Assembly (NCBI GenBank): GCA_964247085.1
Contig: CAXTSX010000010.1
Location: forward strand, 1 to 64,000
DNA length: 64,000 nt
Direction of reading: 5' to 3'
From: JAAFHZ01 sp964247085
GTDB lineage: Bacteria > Cyanobacteriota > Cyanobacteriia > Cyanobacteriales > Chamaesiphonaceae
Positions 51,885 to 62,400 of this stretch are shown here, piece after piece. The translations under genes and the position numbers were made by a program. The notes under the pieces were generated by a model. That model ran no database searches. It was not told where the DNA came from and saw only the letters and a list, made by a program, of their open reading frames with translations. Numbering within the stretch: the first letter of the stretch is position 1; every line of letters starts with the position of its first letter.

Positions 51885-52550
51885 TTAGTTGCGTTCCCCA
51901 GTGACCACGTAGCGGATGCGCCTGGCCACATTATTAGCGTGGTCAGCCATCCGTTCTAGGTGGCGACTACTCAGAATCAGCAGTATAACTGGTTCCAACG
52001 ACCCTTGAAAATCTGACTGTGAGGATAGTATTCGATAAACCTCGTTATAGGCCTGATCGACCTGGTCATCGAGCTGATCGATCTCTTGGTAAGCTTGCCC
52101 ATCTAGATTGGTGATAGCGGTTAAGCTTTGGTCTAGCATCCTTTGAGTATTCTCAGACATTTCCTTAATCTTTGGCATACATTCATGAGCTGGATACCGA
52201 AATAATTTGCCAGCTATTTTGCTGAGATCTTCAGCATAATCACCGATCCTTTCTAAATCACGAACGATTTGAATAAAGGCACTTAGCAATCTTAAGTCTT
52301 GAGCCACTGGCGAAGCGATCGACATTAATTGCACACTTTGACCATCAATTTGGCGGTAGAACTGATCGATATTTTCATCTAATTTGACGATTTGATCGAT
52401 CGCCTGCAGATTCCGCTCAAATAGCGCCTCATGGGAGAGTCGGCAAGAGTTCTCCACCAAAATCCCCATCCGTAAAACGTCCTGTTCTAACTCCCGGATT
52501 TTGCGCTGAAACTGTGAAGATGCAAACGCGCCATTATAGTTAACTGACAA
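51885..52550 (-). CDS. phoU: Phosphate signalling protein PhoU
   Basis: PhoU represses the PhoR-like kinase when phosphate is ample. Its two three-helix bundles show the conserved E/D motifs: LEQDVLRMGILVENSC, IVRDLERIGDYAEDLSKI in the first repeat, and HLERMADHANNVARRI in the second. Length of 221 is normal. It starts at TTG with no strong ribosome site. It precedes the kinase gene in one transcript (45-base gap). Confidence 0.93.
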   Translation of the reverse strand: MSVNYNGAFASSQFQRKIRELEQDVLRMGILVENSCRLSHEALFERNLQAIDQIVKLDENIDQFYRQIDGQSVQLMSIASPVAQDLRLLSAFIQIVRDLERIGDYAEDLSKIAGKLFRYPAHECMPKIKEMSENTQRMLDQSLTAITNLDGQAYQEIDQLDDQVDQAYNEVYRILSSQSDFQGSLEPVILLILSSRHLERMADHANNVARRIRYVVTGERN

Positions 52551-52768
52551 TATGGTGACCCGGTTAACCCTGAATAAAAAGTTAAATGTTTATAGAAAAT
52601 TTTTAATTTGAGGATAATTATAGACTTAAAATTTATATTTACTGAGTTACTGAAAACACTGAATCACTAAAATTACATTGATGCTACATTTTGCTGCAAC
52701 TTGATCCAGCAGGTGCTCACCAGATCGCGCATAATAAATCACTGCACCTAGCTGTTTCGTTTTTGACC

Positions 52769-53911
52769 GTGGATATATATCAACTTGCTCTGCGCCCACT
52801 ACTTTTTCAGCTTTTAAAATCCGATCCAGAAGCTGTTCACCGTCGATCGCTAGCTTTGTTGAGTTCGATCGATCTAAATACTTTTCCTGGTTCGTCTCTC
52901 CTCAAAGCCAGTTGGCAACAGCTGTTTTGCCTTGCCGATGTTCGTTTACAGCAAAATATGTGGGGGCAAAACTTCCCCAACCCGGTGGGACTGGCCGCTG
53001 GTTTTGATAAAGATGGCCTTGCTGCTGGGATTTGGCCGTATTTGGGGTTTGGCTTTGCCGAGCTGGGAACCGTCACCTACCACGCTCAGCCTGGTAATCC
53101 TCCACCCCGTCTGTTTCGGCTCCCCGCTGACCAGGCCGCTTTAAATCGAATGGGCTTTAATAATCAGGGTAGTGCAGTGCTGGCGGAGCGGTTAGCTGCT
53201 CGTCAGGGGCAATTACCTACTAATCCGATCGGTATCAATCTGGGCAAGTCTAAAATCACCTCCGAGCAGGATGCCGCTGCCGACTATGTGGGCAGTTTCC
53301 AGCGGCTGCAAGCCTATGGGGATTATTTTGTGATTAATGTTAGCTCCCCAAATACGCCTGGCTTAAGGAATCTCCAAAATGTGGAGCTGTTAAATCCAAT
53401 TTTGGCGCAGATTCAGCAAGTTAATCAGAACCAGAAGCCTTTGTTGGTAAAAATTGCGCCCGATCTGGCTTGGGAAGATATTGAGTTGATTGTACAAGTC
53501 GCGCAGCAAAACCAACTGGCTGGCATTATTGCCACCAATACCACCATCAATCGATCTGACCTCCAGACCAAAACCCTGGCTGCCACTGGTCGGCTCCTAG
53601 CTGATGAAGCTGGCGGCATTAGTGGTGCGCCGGTGCGAGATCGATCGACCGCCGTAATTCGCTTCATCTATCAGGTGAGTCAGGGGCAGCTACCCATTAT
53701 TGGTGTGGGCGGTATTTTTTCGGCAGCGGATGCCTGGGACAAAATCACCGCTGGCGCTAGCTTGGTACAAGTTTACACCGGCTGGACATACCAAGGCCCG
53801 TGGTTAGTCAGTCGGATTTTAGCCGGTTTACTCACTGAGTTAGAAAGAGCTGGCCTCGACCATATCAGTCAAGCTGTGGGTTTGAATGCCGATGTCCAGC
53901 TACTTACCTAG
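52769..53911 (+). CDS. pyrD: Dihydroorotate dehydrogenase (quinone), class 2
   Basis: PyrD oxidises dihydroorotate to orotate in pyrimidine synthesis, passing electrons to quinone. The class 2 N-terminal helix pair is present (LALRPLLFQLLKSDPE). The FMN barrel follows: NPVGLAAGFDKDG, ELGTVTYHAQPGNPPPRLFR, ISSPNTPGLRNLQ-like signature (VSSPNTPGLRNLQ) with the catalytic Ser, and VGGIFSAADAWDKI. GTG 52769 is chosen since homologs start MDIYQLALRP; a longer frame begins at TTG 52691. The end overlaps the DUF1997 gene by 8 bases. Confidence 0.94.
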   Translation: MDIYQLALRPLLFQLLKSDPEAVHRRSLALLSSIDLNTFPGSSLLKASWQQLFCLADVRLQQNMWGQNFPNPVGLAAGFDKDGLAAGIWPYLGFGFAELGTVTYHAQPGNPPPRLFRLPADQAALNRMGFNNQGSAVLAERLAARQGQLPTNPIGINLGKSKITSEQDAAADYVGSFQRLQAYGDYFVINVSSPNTPGLRNLQNVELLNPILAQIQQVNQNQKPLLVKIAPDLAWEDIELIVQVAQQNQLAGIIATNTTINRSDLQTKTLAATGRLLADEAGGISGAPVRDRSTAVIRFIYQVSQGQLPIIGVGGIFSAADAWDKITAGASLVQVYTGWTYQGPWLVSRILAGLLTELERAGLDHISQAVGLNADVQLLT

Positions 53912-54566
53912 GAATAGCCAACCCGGCCTGGCCATGAAAATCTTTTTGGACTCTTTGAGTCAAACGTTTAGAAACCTGACGAACAATTTGCTTAAGTAAA
54001 TTATCACCAGTCTTTTGAATCACCGATTGGGGTAACTTGTGGATAAATTTAGGAAACTGAATGGCCACCTCCAAATTGAGGTTCCATTCTATCTGAGTGA
54101 TCCGTCGCTGGCCTTGAACCACTTCCACTAACCGCATCTCCGCATCGAAATCTACTTCGTAGCCTGGTGCTTGATAGTCAGGGATGCTGATAGTTTTAAT
54201 GGGGTATATATCTTGGTTTTGGGGCAGCAACTCCAAGCCCACCTTCGGTTCCACTACATAACCAAAAGAATTAAACTTGCCGATCGTAATGGCATAACCA
54301 TTGGCACTGAGGGCTTCTACTTGCATGGGCTGAGCGCATCTGGTAAACCAATCGGGGTGTTGATCTAAATACTGGGCGACCGTTTTGATGTCGGCATTCA
54401 TCGGCATCTTGTCTGCAAACCGATTAGCAAATATGGTCTTGTCCACCTTGTTTTTATCTACTGTTGCCAGCGACTCCTGCTGATCGGCTGTCTGTACCGA
54501 TCGCCATTGTTGCTTCTGATTGACCACCGCTGGCTGCTCCATTAACGTTGTGCGCATCAATCTCAC
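53904..54566 (-). CDS. DUF1997-like cyanobacterial and plastid protein
   Basis: A 220-residue soluble protein: ADIKTVAQYLDQHPDWFTRC, then VEALSANGYAITIGKFNSFG, VEPKVGLELLPQ, and a basic helical end (LLKQIVRQVSKRLTQRVQKD). The pattern resembles the DUF1997 group found in cyanobacteria and chloroplasts, START/SRPBCC-like in shape, whose function is not established. The first 40 residues are poorly conserved and the start may be later. It is convergent with pyrD. Confidence 0.65.
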   Translation of the reverse strand: MRLMRTTLMEQPAVVNQKQQWRSVQTADQQESLATVDKNKVDKTIFANRFADKMPMNADIKTVAQYLDQHPDWFTRCAQPMQVEALSANGYAITIGKFNSFGYVVEPKVGLELLPQNQDIYPIKTISIPDYQAPGYEVDFDAEMRLVEVVQGQRRITQIEWNLNLEVAIQFPKFIHKLPQSVIQKTGDNLLKQIVRQVSKRLTQRVQKDFHGQAGLAIPR

Positions 54567-54772
54567 TATTCCCTTATATGTCGCTCAATTTACTACTACA
54601 GGCTGAAAAAACCGTTCACCGGATATTGTCCCCGATTTATAGATGATCTGATGGTGATCTATGTTGCCGAAATTTTGTGATAAATTTGCTTTCTCCAGAA
54701 GATATTTTTTCTTTTACCATAAGGAGAGATAGATTCTTGATCATTTCACTAACCTGAGCTTAACATATCGTA

Positions 54773-55429
54773 ATGAAAGTATTTGTAGCTGGTGCCACTG
54801 GAGCGACAGGCCAACGGGTCATCCAAATCTTGTGCGATCGACAGATTGCTGTCCGGGCGTTGGTGCGGGATCTCGAAAAAGCTAGATTGCTCCTCCCGGC
54901 AGCGGTGGAATTGGTGCAAGGCGATGTGGGTGACGCTGCGACTTTAGCCACGGCGATGGCTGATTGCGATGCCATTATTTGTACCACTGGTGCCAAACCT
55001 AGCCTGGATCCCACCGGCCCTTATCAAGTGGACTATCTAGGTACCAAAAATTTGGTTAACGCCGCCAAAATAAAAAATATCAATAAATTCGTAATTGTCA
55101 CTTCCCTCTGTGTTTCTAAATTGTTCCATCCACTCAATTTGTTTTGGTTGATCTTGTACTGGAAGCAGCAGGGCGAAAATTATCTGAAAAACAGCGGTCT
55201 GACCTATACGATCGTCCGGCCAGGCGGTTTGAAAAATGAGCTGACTGCCGGGCCACTGGTAATGTCTAAGGCTGATACCTTATTTGAGGGCAGTATTCCT
55301 CGCCAAAAGGTAGCGGAAGTCTGTGTGGAAGCACTATTTCTAGCGGAGGCTGAGAATAAGGTTGTCGAAATTATTTGTCAATCTACGGCGACTAGTAAAA
55401 ACTGGGAAGAACTATTTGCGAGTGTTTAG
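54773..55429 (+). CDS. Atypical short-chain dehydrogenase (NmrA-like, NAD(P)-binding)
   Basis: A 218-residue Rossmann protein: KVFVAGATGATGQRVIQIL (NAD(P) loop), VQGDVGDAATLATAM, CDAIICTTGAKPSLDP, YLGTKNLVNAAKI, and YTIVRPGGLKNELT. No YxxxK catalytic pair is apparent, so it belongs to the atypical SDRs that sense or bind nucleotide, such as the Tic62/Ycf39-type family in cyanobacteria and plastids. Its stop overlaps the start of the lysozyme-type gene by a few bases, so the two are linked in translation. Confidence 0.85.
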   Translation: MKVFVAGATGATGQRVIQILCDRQIAVRALVRDLEKARLLLPAAVELVQGDVGDAATLATAMADCDAIICTTGAKPSLDPTGPYQVDYLGTKNLVNAAKIKNINKFVIVTSLCVSKLFHPLNLFWLILYWKQQGENYLKNSGLTYTIVRPGGLKNELTAGPLVMSKADTLFEGSIPRQKVAEVCVEALFLAEAENKVVEIICQSTATSKNWEELFASV

Positions 55430-56096
55430 AGTAAGGTTTCTAGAACAGCCGCAAAATGTGGCTGGCCTGTTGGTGGCGGTGAGTTTAGCTGGAATGAGCT
55501 TGGTCCTTTTGGGTAACTTGCTGACCTCCGAACCGGAGCAACCTGTCAAAGACCCGTTATTCCGTTACGCCAATGCCTCGTTGGTGATGCAGGATGGTGA
55601 TCCTTATCTGCGGACTTTGATGCGGATGATTTCGGCTAGTGAATCGAACGATCGACAGCCCTATTCGTTAATCTATGGCGGTGGCCGAGCCAAAAATCTG
55701 GAGAAACACCCTAATATCTGTGCCGGTATTAAGGCTGGCCCGAATACCGGCAATTGCAGTACGGCAGCTGGTCGGTATCAGATGCTAAATACTACCTGGG
55801 CAGAAAAAGCCCGTCGCTACAAGGCTGAGGAGAAAGGCTGGCCCTGGGATCGTCACTACAGTTTTTCTCCTTTACAACAGGATCTGGTGATGTACAACTG
55901 GCTGAATGATCCCAAAGCTTGGGGAATGGATTTGGTGGCTGAGTTGCGTAAAGGCAATGTCGAAGCGGTCAGAAAGCTTTTGTCCCGGACTTGGACTAGT
56001 TTGGGTTATGGCATCGAAAATAATGCGGTGACTCCGCAGCTGGCTAGTCTTTATCAAAAAATGCTCAAAGAAGAACTGGCTAAGAAGTCCAACTAG
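55422..56096 (+). CDS. Lambda-lysozyme-type muramidase (GH104-like), membrane-anchored
   Basis: A protein of 224 residues with a hydrophobic anchor near the start (VAGLLVAVSLAGMSLVLLGN), then a domain like bacteriophage lambda endolysin. The catalytic Glu lies in MISASESND, followed by the TAAGRYQMLNTTW motif matching the phage AGRYQ motif. Lambda-type enzymes cleave peptidoglycan as lytic transglycosylases. A GTG at 55422, overlapping the SDR stop, is chosen; an upstream TTG at 55362 is possible. The 3' end overlaps the convergent alcohol dehydrogenase gene by 17 bases. Confidence 0.82.
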   Translation: MFRVRFLEQPQNVAGLLVAVSLAGMSLVLLGNLLTSEPEQPVKDPLFRYANASLVMQDGDPYLRTLMRMISASESNDRQPYSLIYGGGRAKNLEKHPNICAGIKAGPNTGNCSTAAGRYQMLNTTWAEKARRYKAEEKGWPWDRHYSFSPLQQDLVMYNWLNDPKAWGMDLVAELRKGNVEAVRKLLSRTWTSLGYGIENNAVTPQLASLYQKMLKEELAKKSN

Positions 56097-57192
56097 ATTG
56101 AGGTAATGGGGCGGTAGTGGTTGAAACCATTGCTGCTACCAGTTGCTCGGGCACCACTGCAAACGGTAATCGATGAATATCCGATTGCGGTTGGCAGGCG
56201 ATCAAGGCGGCCTGTTGTAGTTCGGCGAGGGTGACTTGAGCCAATCCTAAGTCAGCCAGGGTGCTAGGCAAGCCAATTTGCTGATAAAAATCGAGGAGTT
56301 GGTGGCGGGTGGTGGCGGCGAGTTGATGGCCACCGATCATTTCTTCTAGGCGCAGCTGCACCAGAATCCCGAAGGCTACTTTTTCGCCATGGAGGGCGTT
56401 ATGACAAGCGGGGAGGTGGGTGAGTCCGTTATGGACGGCATGAGCGGCGACGGTGCGACATTGGGCACCACCGAGACCACCGATCACTCCGGCTAGTAAA
56501 ACAGTAGCATCGACCACTTCTTGCCAATCGGCACCACCCACGTTGGCGATCGCAGCGGCCGATTTTTGGAAAAGTAGGTCGCGCAAGACCCGGGCCTGTT
56601 GGACGGCGGCGATTAAGAGAGTTCGATCGGAGTCCCCGCTACTAACGCTCGCTTCGTACCATTTGGCGATCGCATCCCCAATGCCAGCAGTGAGAGTGCG
56701 CGGCGGGGCGGTGGCAATGATGTCGTAGTCTAAAACTAATAGGTCGGGGCAATGGGGTAAGCCGATGTCGTACAAAAAGGCACCCTCGGGGGTGTAGATG
56801 TTGGAAAGAGCTGTCCAGGCGGCGCAGGTGGCGGCAGTGGTAGGAATGGTGACGATCGGTAGTTGGCTGTGGTGGGCAACTAGTTTGGCTATATCTAAGC
56901 ATTTACCGCCGCCGATGCCAATAATTAGGTCAGCTTGATGGAGTTCGATCGACTGTTCTAATCGGTGGCGGGTGACTTCGCAGCAGTCCGGGGCATAGTT
57001 CTCTTTTTGGATGTGGAGATGAGGTGTTTGCCACAGGGGTATTAATTGTTCTAGCGCCAGACTGTGCTGGCCACCGATGACGAGGGGGCGCTGACCTAGT
57101 TGGCTGATGTGGGGGATGGCGGCGACCAATGCTTGGTGGCCTCGGCAGACTTGTCTGGGGGCTACCATCAAATTTGTAATCTGCTCAGTCAT
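56080..57192 (-). CDS. Iron-containing alcohol dehydrogenase family (glycerol-dehydrogenase-like)
   Basis: A 370-residue metal-dependent dehydrogenase. NAD-binding pattern: IIGIGGGKCLDIAKLV, then VTIPTTAATCAAWTALSNIY. Metal ligands: Asp in GIGDAIAKWYE, His in VAAHAVHNGLTHLP, His in ALHGEKVAFG. The layout is of the GldA group (glycerol to dihydroxyacetone with NAD+). The exact substrate in cyanobacteria is not established. The last 17 bases overlap the muramidase gene. Confidence 0.9.
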   Translation of the reverse strand: MTEQITNLMVAPRQVCRGHQALVAAIPHISQLGQRPLVIGGQHSLALEQLIPLWQTPHLHIQKENYAPDCCEVTRHRLEQSIELHQADLIIGIGGGKCLDIAKLVAHHSQLPIVTIPTTAATCAAWTALSNIYTPEGAFLYDIGLPHCPDLLVLDYDIIATAPPRTLTAGIGDAIAKWYEASVSSGDSDRTLLIAAVQQARVLRDLLFQKSAAAIANVGGADWQEVVDATVLLAGVIGGLGGAQCRTVAAHAVHNGLTHLPACHNALHGEKVAFGILVQLRLEEMIGGHQLAATTRHQLLDFYQQIGLPSTLADLGLAQVTLAELQQAALIACQPQSDIHRLPFAVVPEQLVAAMVSTTTAPLPQSSWTS

Positions 57193-57484
57193 GATTTTGG
57201 ACAGCTGGGATCTATACCTAGACTCTAATTATATGTTCAATCTTATTATTTGGGTTAAGTTTGGCTGGTCTCCGGAGCGAGAAGAATTCCTTACTTTTTC
57301 TTACTGCAATTCTAATTATCGTGGGAGTAAGATCAAAATTATGTATGACCAATCAAAACTCATTAAGAACGACTTTTATTTTTAAAAGGTTTTGGCGTTG
57401 CTGGGAATATAAATACCCATCTTTAAACCACAACATGTTTTTGATGATAATGCTCTCAAAATTTATTATCTTGGTTATTTGAAA

Positions 57485-59434
57485 ATGACTAATGCGCCTA
57501 CTCCAGAAGAGTATCAATATAACTATGAATCCTTTGTCAGAATAGATCCTGATCTGCGATATCCAATGGCTAAATCTGTCCCCTTTGCGGACAAATCACT
57601 GACTAAAGGGAAATGGACTAAAAATGTCGTGTCACTGTTGCTGAGGGTGCAATCTAATCAAGCAATGCATGACATGGCTGTTAATAAAAATTTCTTCTCC
57701 TCTATCAAAAAACTTTTTTGGTATATAAGATTTTATATGCTATTGAAAGATCCTGGGAATATGGGTTGGATTGAACCTATCTATAAAGGTGTACTTTGGA
57801 TTTATCAAAGAATATTTATATTGTTTCGGAAGACTCCAAAATCAGAAAATATTGCCTATGACTTGGAGAATGTTAATTCTGATCGGGCTGATATAATAGA
57901 AAAACGAATTACTTCCATGGTTAAAGATGCTCAAAAACAAGCATCTTCTACCAACACCGGAGCTAAGATTGAAGACTATCGAGACTTGTTTCAGATCATT
58001 TATTTACCAGACATTGCTAATCATGTAGAAGAGGATAAATATTTTGCTGCTCAACGGGTTTCTGGTGCCAATCCATTGGTAATTAAACGTCTGGATAGCT
58101 TGATCGATAAATTTCCCGTGACAGATGCTCAATACCAATCGGTGATGGGAGATAGCGATTCTCTCCACAGAGCTTTAGATGAAAAAAGGCTATACATCAC
58201 CGATTATCAAGTTCTAAAAGAAATAGAGCCGGGAAAAAATGAGGTTCAAAAATATATATATCATCCGATCGCCTTATTTGCAGTTGAGCCAGGAACTTGT
58301 CCAAATCGTAGGTTGGTGCCGGTAGCCATTCAGTGTTACCAACAGCCATCACCAGATAATCCTATTTTTGTGGTACCCTCTCCCCAGTCCTCCGAATCAG
58401 AAAGATGGGCATGGCAAATAGCAAAGTTAACGGTTCAAGTCGCCGATGCCAATCATCATGAGTTGATTTCTCACCTAGGGGGCACTCACCTGTGGATGGA
58501 GCCGATCGCGATCGCCATTTATCGTCAGCTTCCTCTAGTGCATCCGCTGGGTGCTTTATTAAGACCTCACATTGAGGGTACATTGTTTATCAATAATTCG
58601 GCGGTGAGAGGACTGGTTAATCCCGGTGGCACTGTTGATAAGGTTGCTGCTGGCACCCTAAAATCTTCTTTGTCACTGAGTGTTAAAGGTGCCCAAGGAT
58701 ATCCTTTCGCTTTTAATAAATCATTTTTGCCGATGACCTTGCAAAGTCGGGGGGTCGATGATCCGCAATTGCTACCGAACTATCCCTACCGAGATGATGC
58801 TTTGCTAATTTGGGAAGCAATTCACAGTTGGGTCGCTAGCTACTTACAACTTTTTTATGCTGATGATCAGGCTGTTCAAAATAACCCAGAGATTCAAGAT
58901 TGGATCAGAGATTTAACTGATCCTCAGGGTGGTCAGGTGCCGAATATTAAAGAAACTGCTGATGATTCTACTATTCAGATTCAGACTTTGGCATATTTAA
59001 TTGATGTAGTTACTCTGATCATATTTACTGGTAGTGCCCAACATGCCGCCGTGAATTTTCCGCAGTCATCTTGGATGACTTATATGCCAAATATGCCTTT
59101 AGCTGGCTATCGAGCAGCACCCCAAACAACTGTGGGAGTTAGTAAAACAGACTATTTTAACTTTTTGCCTTCGGTGGAGCAGTCTGAGAATCAAATGAAT
59201 ATGACTTATTTATTGGGTTCTGTCTACTACACACAGCTCGGGCAATATGATGGTGATCCAGAAGAAAAGAATCGTGCCCCCTATTTTCAAGATGTTCGTG
59301 TCGCTCAGCCTTTGCGGGAGTTTCAGGAAAGGCTGCAGGCAATTGAGCTGGAAATTAAGGCCAGAAACGAAGTCCGTTCTACCCATTATGATGTTTTGCT
59401 ACCTTCTAAGATTCCGCAAAGCATTAATATCTAA
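57485..59434 (+). CDS. Lipoxygenase (fatty-acid dioxygenase)
   Basis: A 649-residue non-haem iron lipoxygenase that would insert dioxygen into polyunsaturated fatty acids. Iron ligands are visible: the His cluster HHELISHLGGTHLWMEP, the third His in the family's SAQHAAVNFPQ segment (with its Asn), and the C-terminal Ile of SINI. HPLGALLRPHIEG and PYRDDALLIWEAI are further family blocks. The regular PLAT beta-barrel domain is missing and replaced by about 170 residues with helices, as in some cyanobacterial and plant-like bacterial forms. Bacterial lipoxygenases occur in only a fraction of cyanobacteria. It stands alone, with no hydroperoxide lyase beside it. Confidence 0.93.
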   Translation: MTNAPTPEEYQYNYESFVRIDPDLRYPMAKSVPFADKSLTKGKWTKNVVSLLLRVQSNQAMHDMAVNKNFFSSIKKLFWYIRFYMLLKDPGNMGWIEPIYKGVLWIYQRIFILFRKTPKSENIAYDLENVNSDRADIIEKRITSMVKDAQKQASSTNTGAKIEDYRDLFQIIYLPDIANHVEEDKYFAAQRVSGANPLVIKRLDSLIDKFPVTDAQYQSVMGDSDSLHRALDEKRLYITDYQVLKEIEPGKNEVQKYIYHPIALFAVEPGTCPNRRLVPVAIQCYQQPSPDNPIFVVPSPQSSESERWAWQIAKLTVQVADANHHELISHLGGTHLWMEPIAIAIYRQLPLVHPLGALLRPHIEGTLFINNSAVRGLVNPGGTVDKVAAGTLKSSLSLSVKGAQGYPFAFNKSFLPMTLQSRGVDDPQLLPNYPYRDDALLIWEAIHSWVASYLQLFYADDQAVQNNPEIQDWIRDLTDPQGGQVPNIKETADDSTIQIQTLAYLIDVVTLIIFTGSAQHAAVNFPQSSWMTYMPNMPLAGYRAAPQTTVGVSKTDYFNFLPSVEQSENQMNMTYLLGSVYYTQLGQYDGDPEEKNRAPYFQDVRVAQPLREFQERLQAIELEIKARNEVRSTHYDVLLPSKIPQSINI

Positions 59435-59462
59435 GCTGCCAGACTTTTGCCCTCACCCCCAG

Positions 59463-59488
59463 CCCCTCTCCCAACTTTGGGCGAGGGG
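59463..59488. repeat. Palindromic dispersed repeat, possible terminator
   Basis: CCCCTCTCCC-AACTTT-GGGCGAGGGG, preceded by CCTCACCCCCAG. It is a common dispersed cyanobacterial palindrome (CCCTCACCCCCAGCCCCTCTC type), lying between convergent genes where it may stop transcription. No second copy was seen. Confidence 0.6.
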
Positions 59489-59494
59489 AGCCGA

Positions 59495-62400
59495 TTAAGC
59501 GCGGTAGCGACCCCAAAACATTGCTTTAAAAACAAGTAAATAGGTAGTAGCCGACATGCGAGTTTCTAGGGTTTTCAGATCCGGTCTTTCGCTATCAATG
59601 ACACTCCCTAAATCTTGCAGGGTGGATTGTTGTGCTTTTGTTAGACCTTTGATTTTGTCGATTTTCATGCCTTCATAGGGGCGTAGGGCTTGCCAAGTAG
59701 CCAGACATTCACCAGCTTCTATATCCCAGACCTTAATTGTTTCATCTAAACCACCGGTGAAAGCCACCAGTTTCGGCGATGTCATGCCAGGTAATTGGAT
59801 GGTGGCAAGTTCGATCGCATAAACCATACCATTATGACCAATTAAAGTTTGCAAACATTGGCCATTGTTCACATCCCATACTTTAACAGCGCCATTTGTT
59901 CCAGTACTAATAATGAATTGATCGTCATCAGTAAACCGAGCGGTGAGTACCCATCCTTGATGTCCAGAAAAAGTTTGCAAACATTTCCCTGTTGTCACTG
60001 ACCAGAGTTTGATGGTGCCATCAGAACTAGTACTGATTAAGCGTTTACTATCAGAACTAAAGTTCACTGACAACACCCTATTGGTATGTTCTTGTAAGCT
60101 TTTGTAGCATTCACCAGAATTGGGATTGCACAATTTAATTAAGCCACTACCATCGCCACTAGCTAAGAATTTACCATCTGGACTAAAGACCACGTTAAAT
60201 ACAGAGCTATGGTATTGAATAGTTTTCAAGCATTCACCACTATCAATATCCCAAATCTTTACAGTTTGATCGTAACTACTACTGGCTAATGTTTGACTAT
60301 CGGGTCTAAAAGCTATAGACCATACCCAACTGGTATGTCCGCGTAGAGTCTGGAGAAATTTGCCAAATGGCCAGTCATACAACTTGATGGTGTAGTCACC
60401 ACTACTACTAGCTAATAGAGGGCCATTCGGATTAAACTTGACTGACAAGACTCGATTGGTATGTTCCCGCAAAACCTCGGTAACAGAACCTTCCTTCACA
60501 TCCCACATTTTAATAGTGTTGTCTTCACATCCAGCAGCTAGATATCTATGATCAGGACTCAGTGACAAAGATAAAATAGCACTGGTATAGCCAACAATTG
60601 TGTTGAGACAGCGCCCTAGTTTTAAGTTCCAGACTTTAATTATATTATCATCACTGCCACTGGCAATCTGCTGACCATTGGGATGAAAAGCTACAGTCCA
60701 AACTAAACCGCTATGACCCAGAAAAGTTTTTAGGCATTCACCAGTATGTGTTTCCCATAACTTGATAGTTTTATCATAGCTACTACTAGCTAATTGCTGA
60801 CCATCGAGGCTAAAAGTAACTTTAGTAACGATTTTTTGATGTCCTGACAGAATTTTCAAGCATTTTTTGGTGGTAACATCCCAAATCTTAATGAGACTAT
60901 CGTGGCCACCGGTAGCGATCGATCGACCATCTGGATTAAAAGCCACAGAACGGATCCAATCTTCATGGGCTGTCCAACTTGCCAAACATGCTCTAGTTTC
61001 GATATCCCACAGCCGCAAAGTACAATCTTCGCCACCGCTTACGAGAGTAAGACCGTCAGGACTGAAGGCGATCGACCATACTCGACCTTGATGGCCAAGC
61101 AGAGTAAGAATCTCCGGACCTAATCTACCGGGGGAAACTCGCCATAGTCGAATGGTGCCATCTTCAGCAGAACTGGCAATGATTTTGCTATCGGGGCTAA
61201 AGATAGCCGCGTTAACTGATAGGGTGTGTCCTGTATATGTATACAAACATTCGCCCGTCACTACATCCCACAACTTAACCCGACTATCATCACTAGCACT
61301 AACTAAATATTGCCCATCTGGGCTGAAATTGACTGCGAAAGCCCAGTTCAAATGTCCTTGACAAATAGAAACTTTCTCCAAGGTGTCAGCATCCCGAATC
61401 TGGATATCACCTTTGGTATCACTGGTAGCAAGATATTTGCCATCAGGACTATAAGACAGTCCTACTATGCCGGCAAAGATATCCGCAAAGACGGTTTGAC
61501 TAAACTGGCTACCAGTAAAATCAACATCGTGTAGTGTGGCATTGAGGAGATAGGCTTGACGAATATCTATTCCAGAAAAATCAAAGCCTTTCAAGTCAGT
61601 TTTCAAATAAACAAATAAATTAAGTAAATTACCCCCGGCATAGCCAGTTTTACTCTGATAACGTAAGGCTGATAACGTTTTAGCGAGGTGTTCTTCGAGT
61701 TGCTTTATGGTGGCGAAATGAGCCGATAATTGGTCAATAATGGGTTGCAAAATCGATTGAATTTGGGCATCCCGCAGGTAGTCTTGGGTTTGAGCTTCAA
61801 TGAGGGCGTGGGTTTTAAATAAATTTAGTTCACCGCTAATAACTTCACTCTCAATTTGCTTTATAAATCTGTCAGTGACATATTCCATAATGACTGGCTG
61901 CTGCGTTAATCCCTGTTCAGTCGTTTCAATTAAAGACCGATCGCGCAGTGTTTCTAGTGCTTCTAAGATTTGGGGGAATAGGGCTGATGGAAATAATTCG
62001 GCTTGTAACCGTTTGGGGGCGACACCTTCTCTGTTAATGGCCAACCAATACATCACCTGTTGTTGCAGGATGGAGAGTCGATCGAACTGTTGATCTAATA
62101 AATCCCACAGGCTGCTGAATACAGCCTTTCCTTGTGCTAGAAACTTTTGGATATCGCCGTTGAAAATATTTTGAATGTTGGTAGCTACTAGTTTGAGAGC
62201 TAAAGGATTGCCATCAACATATCTAATGATTTTCTCTTGCTCCAGTAGAGGAGCGGCTAGACCTTTATCGCTGAGAATGCCCTGAGCATCAGCGGTTGGT
62301 AGACCAGACAATTGCAAAGACCGCACCGGGAGATCTTGACCTTCTCGCAAAGTCATGCCATTCGGTTTTTCCCGGCTGGTAATCAATAGGCAGCTCTGGT

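Noticed and set aside
52551..52600. Possible Pho box upstream of phoU (TTTAACT and GTTAACC)
   Set aside because: Spacing and middle repeat do not fit the 8-bp/3-bp pattern seen at 47903-47932.
57261..57482. 73-codon hydrophobic ORF upstream of the lipoxygenase
   Set aside because: No ribosome site, AT-driven hydrophobicity and no recognised family; left as intergenic.
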